A DNA stretch of 64,000 nt from Microbacterium sp. 67-17. Its GTDB lineage: Bacteria > Actinomycetota > Actinomycetes > Actinomycetales > Microbacteriaceae. The notes under the pieces are model-generated. The model worked only from the letters and a program-made list of their open reading frames with translations, had not been told where the DNA came from and did no database searches. Shown piece by piece: positions 58,698 through 64,000 of the stretch (the stretch's first letter is position 1; every line of letters starts with the position of its first letter). The stretch lies in assembly GCF_001898325.1 (NCBI RefSeq), contig NZ_MKTR01000016.1, positions 1-64,000 of the forward strand, written 5' to 3'. The position numbers and the translations under genes were made by a program.

Positions 58698-61226
58698 ATG
58701 ACGAGCGGTACCGACGTGGCAACGCAGCCAGGGCCCGAGCCGGCCGGGGATGACGAGATCACCGGACTCACGGCTGCCGAGGTAGCCGAGCGCGAGGCCG
58801 AGGGCCGAACCAACGCCTATCAGGCCGACTCGAGCCGGAGCATCGGCAGCATCATCCGCGCCAACGTCTTCACGATCTTCAACGCGATCGTCGGGTCGTG
58901 CTTCGCCGTGCTCCTGCTCCTCGGGCGTTGGCAGGACGCGATCTTCGGGCTCAGCGCCCTGGCCAACACGATCATCGGTGTATGGCAGGAGTTCCGTGCG
59001 AAGGCAGCGCTCGACCGCCTGGCCCTGCTCAATGCGCCGACCGCGCGTGTGCTGCGTGATGGCGTCGAGGCCGAGATCCACCCGACCGCGGTCGTGATCG
59101 ACGACATCCTGGTGCTCCGCGCCGGCGATCAGATCGCCGCCGACGCCGAGGTCGTTCACGCCCGTGGGCTGCAGATCGACGAGTCGATGCTCACGGGTGA
59201 GTCGGATGCCGTCGACAAGCGTCCCGGTGACGAGGCGCTCTCGGGATCGATCGTCGTGGCGGGGGAGGGGATGGCGCGCGTCATCCGTGTCGGTGCCGAT
59301 TCCTACGCCAACCGATTCGCAGCCGAAGCCAAGCGGTTCTCGCTCGTCTCGAGCGAGCTGCGCTCCTCGATCAACCTCGTGCTGCGCGTCGTGGGCTGGG
59401 CGATCGGGCCGATGGCGCTTCTGGTCCTGAACGCCCAGATGATGGTCTTCGGCGGATGGGTCGCCGCCTGGGAGAGCGGCGACTGGGTTCAGGCGGCTGT
59501 GAACACCATCGCCGCGGTCACCGCGATGATCCCGCTCGGGCTCGTGCTCATGACCAGCATCGCCTTCGCTGTCGGTGCGGCAAAGCTCGCCTCCCGCCAG
59601 GTGCTCGTCAACGAACTCCCCGCCGTCGAAGGGCTGGCGCGCGTGGATGTGGTGTGTCTCGACAAGACCGGCACGCTCACCGCGGGTGAGATCGAGTTCG
59701 ACGCGGTTCATCCCGTGGGTGGTGCCGCGGCACCCGGATGGGATGAGGCATTGGCTTGGTACGGGGCAGACCCGGCTGCCAATGCGACAGCGCGGTGCCT
59801 GCGAGACCCCTACCCGGTTTCGGCTCCCGTCGCCGCAGGGTGGGTCATCCCGTTCTCGTCGGCACGCAAATGGAGCGCCGTGTCGTTCAGCGACGGTCCG
59901 TCCGGTGCATGGGTGCTCGGCGCTCCCGAAATGGTCTTTCCGGAGGAGACCGGGGCCGGCACTGAGCTCGGGTCCCTGGTCGCTGAGCTTGCCGCGACGG
60001 GGCGGCGCACCCTCGTGCTCGGCCACTCGCCGCATCCGATCTCTGACGAGCAGGCCGAGGCCGAGCGCATCCCCGAGGACCTCGTCCCGATCGTCGTGCT
60101 CACCTTCCGCGAACAGGTGAGGCCGGATGCCGCGCAAACGCTGTCGTATTTCCGAGAGCAGGGGGTCGGCATCCGTGTCATCTCCGGCGACAACCCCCGC
60201 ACTGTCGCTGCCATCGCACGTGAGGTGGGAGTGGATGCGCCCGAGGGGTTCGATGCCCGCCAGCTGCCCGAGGACGACGAGGCGCTCGCTGATGTGCTCG
60301 AGACGTACCACGTGTTCGGTCGCGTCACCCCCGAGCAGAAGAAGCGCATGGTCACTGCCCTGCAGTCGCGTGGCCACACCGTGGCGATGACCGGCGACGG
60401 CGTCAACGACGCGCTCGCGATCAAGACCGCCGACATCGGCATCGCGATGAACTCCGGCGCCGCTGCCACGAAGGCTGTCGCGCGCCTCGTGCTGCTGGAC
60501 GGCCAGTTCTCGCACCTGCCCGACGTCGTGGCGGAGGGGCGGCAGGTGATCGCCAACATCGAACGTGTCTCGATGCTCTTCCTCACCAAGACCGCCTACA
60601 TCTTCGTGCTGTCGATCGTGTTCGGCATCCTCGTGCTGCAATTCCCGTTCTTGCCCAGGCAGCTCTCCATCACCGACGGGCTCACCATCGGCATCCCGGC
60701 GTTCTTCTTGGCCCTCATGCCCAACCGGCAGCGCTACATTCCGGGATTCCTGCGGCGGTCGCTGAGTTTCGCGATCCCCGCCGGTGTGGTCGTCGGGGCA
60801 GGCCTCACTCTCTACACGCTCGGCGCGCAGTCGCTCGGCGTCGACGAGCAGCAGATGCGAACGGGCGCGACGATCCTGCTCGCCATCGTCGGGATCTGGA
60901 TCCTCACCGTGCTGTCCCGTCCGATCAACCGCTACAAGGGCCTTGTGATCGGCGCGATGTTCATCGGCCTGGTGCTGATCTTCTCGGTGCCCCTCGCTAC
61001 CGAGTTCTTCCAGCTCACGGACCCGGGGGAGGATGCCGCATACCTGCTCACGGTAGTGATCGTGGCGACGATCGGCGGAATCGAGATCGTGCGGTTCATC
61101 CACCGCCGGTTCGTGGCGCGCGACACGGCCGCCAGGACGGCGGGTGCGAAACCTGTCAGCGCCGGGCGTCAGCGGCGGCGCGGAAGAAGCGGTTCGTCGG
61201 CGGAAGCCACAACACCACGAGAGTGA
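58698..61226 (+). CDS. P-type cation-transporting ATPase, CtpE-like
   Basis: 842 residues. Actuator motif LTGES (ESMLTGESDAV), phosphorylation motif CLDKTGTLT, and hinge MTGDGVNDALAIKTADIGIAM are all intact. The helix-4 segment AMIPLGLVLMTSIAFAVGAAKLA and LVNELPAVEGLARVD resemble mycobacterial CtpE, which takes up Ca2+; heavy-metal CPx motifs are absent. A soluble N-terminal part of about 50 residues precedes the membrane helices. The 3' end overlaps the convergent gene by 71 bases. Confidence 0.88.
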   Translation: MTSGTDVATQPGPEPAGDDEITGLTAAEVAEREAEGRTNAYQADSSRSIGSIIRANVFTIFNAIVGSCFAVLLLLGRWQDAIFGLSALANTIIGVWQEFRAKAALDRLALLNAPTARVLRDGVEAEIHPTAVVIDDILVLRAGDQIAADAEVVHARGLQIDESMLTGESDAVDKRPGDEALSGSIVVAGEGMARVIRVGADSYANRFAAEAKRFSLVSSELRSSINLVLRVVGWAIGPMALLVLNAQMMVFGGWVAAWESGDWVQAAVNTIAAVTAMIPLGLVLMTSIAFAVGAAKLASRQVLVNELPAVEGLARVDVVCLDKTGTLTAGEIEFDAVHPVGGAAAPGWDEALAWYGADPAANATARCLRDPYPVSAPVAAGWVIPFSSARKWSAVSFSDGPSGAWVLGAPEMVFPEETGAGTELGSLVAELAATGRRTLVLGHSPHPISDEQAEAERIPEDLVPIVVLTFREQVRPDAAQTLSYFREQGVGIRVISGDNPRTVAAIAREVGVDAPEGFDARQLPEDDEALADVLETYHVFGRVTPEQKKRMVTALQSRGHTVAMTGDGVNDALAIKTADIGIAMNSGAAATKAVARLVLLDGQFSHLPDVVAEGRQVIANIERVSMLFLTKTAYIFVLSIVFGILVLQFPFLPRQLSITDGLTIGIPAFFLALMPNRQRYIPGFLRRSLSFAIPAGVVVGAGLTLYTLGAQSLGVDEQQMRTGATILLAIVGIWILTVLSRPINRYKGLVIGAMFIGLVLIFSVPLATEFFQLTDPGEDAAYLLTVVIVATIGGIEIVRFIHRRFVARDTAARTAGAKPVSAGRQRRRGRSGSSAEATTPRE

Positions 61227-61602
61227 ACAGCTCGAGCACCAGCTGCGCGACGGCGATCCAGTCGAAGTCCGCGGTGGCGATGGCCAGGGCGTGAAGCGGC
61301 ACTTGGATCGCCAGGTAGACGGTGAGGGTGATCCGCGACAGCCGGCTGCCGCGCGCAACGCCGGACGCGATCCCGATGATCAGCAGTCCGATGAGAATGA
61401 TGGCAGCCCCGATGAGCGAAACGCCGAGCACGTCTCCGGAGCTGGACTGGTCGTAGCGGCTGAGCAGCACCAGGATGCCGAGAAGGATGCTCAGCAGTCC
61501 CGTGAGGTAAACGAAAGCGACTGCCACCGACACGATCACCGGGCGACGCGCGGCATCCGGAGTTGCGTTAGCCGTGCCGCCTTCGGCCACCGTGTCGTTC
61601 AC
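61156..61602 (-). CDS. Four-helix membrane protein, function unknown
   Basis: 148 residues with four hydrophobic segments (about 22-47, 58-82, 90-112 and 115-133). It starts at GTG 61602. The C-terminal about 24 codons lie antisense to the 3' end of the P-type ATPase gene, a long convergent overlap. No motif allows a functional guess. Confidence 0.6.
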   Translation of the reverse strand: MNDTVAEGGTANATPDAARRPVIVSVAVAFVYLTGLLSILLGILVLLSRYDQSSSGDVLGVSLIGAAIILIGLLIIGIASGVARGSRLSRITLTVYLAIQVPLHALAIATADFDWIAVAQLVLELFTLVVLWLPPTNRFFRAAADARR

Positions 61603-61716
61603 GGCACCACTGTAGCGGGAGGTGCCGGCCGCACGAGACCCCCCAATTCTGGTGAGCCACCGCGCGCCGCAGGGTGTCTCAGGAGGCCGGGGGCGTCTGG
61701 CCCAAGGGGGCGCGTG

Positions 61717-62751
61717 TCAGGACGTGACGCCGACGCCGACGGTCACCGAGGCGGTGCCCGGGGGCGGGGCGGTCGAATTGCGCACGATCAGGCGGGCTTG
61801 GATGCTGACATCCTGCGGAACCTGCGCGGGATCCTCGAGCTGTCCCAGCAGCATCCGTGTGGCATGCATGCCCTGACTGCGGGGTGACTGTTCGAGCGTC
61901 GTGAGAGAGAACATCTCGGCGAATTCGTGATTGTCGATGCCGACGACGCTCAGTGCGGACGGCACCGGGATGCCGAGCCGACGGGCAGCGATGATGGCGC
62001 CGATTGCAACCTCATCGCAGGTAGCCAGCAGTGCTGTGGGGCGTCGTGCGGGGTCTCCGAGCAGGTCGACGGCAGCCGCATATCCACCGGGCAGGCTCAC
62101 TTCCGACCGCACGTGCGTCACGGTCAGGCCCGCCTCCGTCATCGTCCGCTGGTAACCGGAGAGGCGCGCGCGATCGACGTGTGGGCCGCTCGACACCGAG
62201 ACACCCCCAAGGAAGGTGATGTTCGTATGCCCGAGTTCAATGAGGTGCGTTGTCGCGCGGCGCGCGGCATATTCGTCATCCAGTCGCACGACGCCTGCGT
62301 TATCGCCGATTGCCACCACGCTGACGACGGGACGGCCGATCGCGACCAGTCTTTCGAGCTCGTGGTCGTCCGGTTCGAGCCCGACCGCGATCAACCCGTC
62401 GAATCGCTTTCTGGCGAGGAAATCGTCGAAGACGCGTCTGCGCCCCTCCGTTCCCGGCTTGGCGTCGTAAAGAGTCAGGTCGTAGCCGGATTCGAGAAGC
62501 ACCTCCTGGATGCCCTCGAGCACCTCGGCAAAGAACCATCGGTTCAGGTATGGCATGACGACACCGATGTTGCGCGTGCGCCCCGTGGCCAAGCTCGCAG
62601 CGCTTGACGAGGGGACGTATCCCATCTCGTGTGCAACGCGAGCCACGCGCTCCCGTGTGGCAGCAGCGACGTACCCGTGTCCGGTGAGAGCGCGACTTGC
62701 CGTCGCCTTCGAGACTCCCGCAGCGCGGGCCACGTCCTCGATGCCGCTCAC
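61717..62751 (-). CDS. LacI-family transcriptional regulator
   Basis: 344 residues. N-terminal helix-turn-helix IEDVARAAGVSKATASRALTGHGYVAAATRERVARVAHEMGY with the hinge helix, then a periplasmic-binding-protein-like sugar domain (RNIGVVMPYLNRWFFAEVLEGI; DGLIAVGLEPDD; GHTNITFLGG). GTG 62751 gives the standard LacI start; the frame extends upstream through one operator. It is divergent from a sugar-binding lipoprotein gene, which it probably represses until a sugar is present. Confidence 0.92.
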   Translation of the reverse strand: MSGIEDVARAAGVSKATASRALTGHGYVAAATRERVARVAHEMGYVPSSSAASLATGRTRNIGVVMPYLNRWFFAEVLEGIQEVLLESGYDLTLYDAKPGTEGRRRVFDDFLARKRFDGLIAVGLEPDDHELERLVAIGRPVVSVVAIGDNAGVVRLDDEYAARRATTHLIELGHTNITFLGGVSVSSGPHVDRARLSGYQRTMTEAGLTVTHVRSEVSLPGGYAAAVDLLGDPARRPTALLATCDEVAIGAIIAARRLGIPVPSALSVVGIDNHEFAEMFSLTTLEQSPRSQGMHATRMLLGQLEDPAQVPQDVSIQARLIVRNSTAPPPGTASVTVGVGVTS

Positions 62752-62853
62752 GTCGTTGTACCTTCCGGCAGTTCTCTGCGGTTCCCGACACCGCACCTGC
62801 GATCGATCGTCGATCTCTTGTAGGGACAGGCTAAACGACGAAGGGCGAAAAGG

Positions 62854-62865
62854 GGAAACGGTTCC
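62854..62865. promoter_or_regulatory. LacI-type operator 1
   Basis: GGAAACGGTTCC, a LacI/GalR-type near-palindrome, in the 300-base divergent region 62752-63051. It lies about 103 bases upstream of the lacI start, where it could autoregulate. An identical copy lies 131 bases to the right. Confidence 0.7.
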
Positions 62866-62984
62866 AGACGAATGTTGTGTCGTCAATCACTATCTCGATA
62901 GCCAAAGGAGCGCTCCCAATCGCAGTTATCGGCTCGTAATCGTTCATCTGTTGTGCGCGGGAGAAGAGGGCGATACGGTGTCAT

Positions 62985-62996
62985 GGAAACGGTTCC
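62985..62996. promoter_or_regulatory. LacI-type operator 2 at the sugar-transporter promoter
   Basis: A second GGAAACGGTTCC lies just after a candidate promoter (TTGTGC 62951-62956, 17-base spacer, TACGGT 62974-62979), that is, at the likely transcription start of the sugar-binding protein gene. The pair could also act together by looping. Confidence 0.75.
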
Positions 62997-63051
62997 CGAG
63001 AGGCTCTTACGAAGGAACCATGTTTGCGCTCAACGAGGAGGAGTCATTCAT

Positions 63052-64000
63052 ATGGGTATGACACAGCGTCACAAGGTGCTCGGCGCCGTGGCGATCGCCG
63101 GCGTCGCGGGCATCGCGCTTGCCGGTTGTAGTGGTGACAGCGGCGGCAACGGTGGGGGCGGCGACGTCGACAACGTCGTGACGATCTACGGCACGATCTC
63201 GGACACCGAGGCAGAACTGCTCGACCAGTCATGGGCCGACTTCGAAGCGGAGTCGGGGATCGACATCCAGTACGAGGCTTCCAAGGAGTTCGAGTCTCAG
63301 ATCGGCATCCGCGCGCAGGGTGGCAACCCGCCCGACATCGCGATCTTCCCGCAGCCCGGTCTGCTCGCCGACCTCGCGTCGCGCGGCTACCTGGTTCCGG
63401 CCCCCGAGGCCGTGCAGCAGAACGTCGCCGACTACTGGTCGGAGGACTGGGCCGCGTACGGCACCGTTGACGGCACGCTGTACGGCGCGCCGCTGATGGC
63501 ATCCGTCAAGGGCTTCATCTGGTACCAGCCCGCGAAGTTCGCCGAGTGGGGTCTCGAGGTCCCGACGACTCTCGACGAGCTCATGCAGGTCACCCAGACG
63601 ATCCAGTCGACCACGGGCAAGGCTCCGTGGTGTGCCGGCTTCGGCTCGGGCGATGCAACCGGTTGGCCGGGAACCGACTGGGTCGAGGACATGGTGCTTC
63701 GCGACTCGGGTCCCGAGGTTTACGACCAGTGGGTTGCCAACGAGGTCAAGTTCACCGACCAGCCGATCATCGACGCGTTCGACGCGGCCGGTGAGTACCT
63801 GCTGAACCCCGACTACGTCAACGCAGGCTTCGGCGACGTGCAATCCATCAACTCGACCGAGTTCGCTGACCCTGCGGCTGCCCTCGTCTCGGGTGAGTGC
63901 GCGCTGCACCACCAAGCGTCGTTCTTCACCGGATTCATCGAGGATGCCGGTGGCGTCGTCGCCGAAGATGGCGACGTCTGGGCCTTCATCATGCCGGGAC
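63052..64000 (+). CDS. Sugar ABC transporter substrate-binding lipoprotein, 3' end outside window
   Basis: 316 residues are visible and the frame is open at the right edge. A lipoprotein signal with lipobox I-A-L-A-G-C (Cys at about 26) is followed by a Gly/Ser-rich tether. The fold is family-1 extracellular solute-binding (NPPDIAIFPQPGLLADLASRGYLVP; GTLYGAPLMASVKGFIWYQPAKF), resembling alpha-glucoside/maltose-type binding proteins such as AglE. GAGGAGGAG precedes ATG 63052. The permease genes would be expected beyond the window. The divergent LacI regulator and the operator at its promoter suggest sugar induction. Confidence 0.9.
   Translation, partial: MGMTQRHKVLGAVAIAGVAGIALAGCSGDSGGNGGGGDVDNVVTIYGTISDTEAELLDQSWADFEAESGIDIQYEASKEFESQIGIRAQGGNPPDIAIFPQPGLLADLASRGYLVPAPEAVQQNVADYWSEDWAAYGTVDGTLYGAPLMASVKGFIWYQPAKFAEWGLEVPTTLDELMQVTQTIQSTTGKAPWCAGFGSGDATGWPGTDWVEDMVLRDSGPEVYDQWVANEVKFTDQPIIDAFDAAGEYLLNPDYVNAGFGDVQSINSTEFADPAAALVSGECALHHQASFFTGFIEDAGGVVAEDGDVWAFIMPG

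Overview
The window is high-GC DNA from a Gram-positive actinobacterium, most likely a member of the Microbacteriaceae close to Microbacterium. The evidence is many GTG starts, pervasive ATGA/GTGA gene overlaps, the abundant GGATGCC/GGCATCC word, and the actinobacterial order murB - aspartate aminotransferase ... tRNA-Trp - secE - nusG - rplK - rplA ... rplJ - rplL. The order is recognisable but opened up: about 34.6 kb lies between the aminotransferase and tRNA-Trp, and about 6 kb between rplA and the rplJ leader.

Layout. 0-2.2 kb: the tail of an IS481-type transposase, two membrane proteins and a TauE/SafE exporter. 2.2-10.6 kb: a kinase/class-III aminotransferase fusion, then a glycan-type set (GT7C-like, GT1 and HEAT-GT4 glycosyltransferases, and a polysaccharide pyruvyl transferase relative). 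10.7-14.1 kb: two MaoC-type dehydratases, murB and an aspartate aminotransferase, with a long inverted repeat between the last two. 14.2-17.8 kb: an ABC-2 exporter with a NarL-type two-component system. 17.9-19.6 kb: an acyl-CoA dehydrogenase.

19.65-37.4 kb is the most striking region: a compact, apparently complete [NiFe]-hydrogenase locus. hypA-hypB and an AraC regulator face a 14-gene, 12.3-kb run holding a DUF1641-like protein, small and large subunits of the actinobacterial high-affinity (group 1h) type, an endopeptidase, three accessory proteins, hypF, two hypC, a HypC-like fusion, hypE, hypD and a conserved unknown. A convergent nikMNQO-type nickel transporter follows, divergent from a Fur-family gene. 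The shared intergenic region carries a sequence with the geometry of the Streptomyces Nur (nickel) box. The region therefore encodes nickel sensing, uptake, NiFe(CN)2CO assembly and an H2-oxidising enzyme that would scavenge trace H2.

37.5-42.4 kb: the glyoxylate shunt (aceA, aceB) with its RamB-type regulator. 42.4-46.7 kb: an amine oxidase, GABA transaminase and succinate-semialdehyde dehydrogenase (putrescine/GABA catabolism). 46.7-48.5 kb: a flavin-binding protein with a DevR-like box, a membrane-anchored HEXXH protein and a lipoprotein. 48.7-51.4 kb: tRNA-Trp, secE, nusG, rplK, rplA. 51.4-57.3 kb: LysE exporter with LysG, a quinone oxidoreductase, a MarR/DHA2-efflux pair with two matching operators, and a YqaJ-type nuclease. 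57.4-58.6 kb: the L10 leader with attenuator, rplJ, rplL. 58.7-64 kb: a CtpE-like P-type ATPase, a membrane protein, a LacI regulator and a divergent sugar-binding lipoprotein truncated by the window end, with two identical LacI-type operators between them.

Starts were chosen from ribosome-binding sites, overlaps and family N-termini. Family names come from motif recognition by eye, without database searches.
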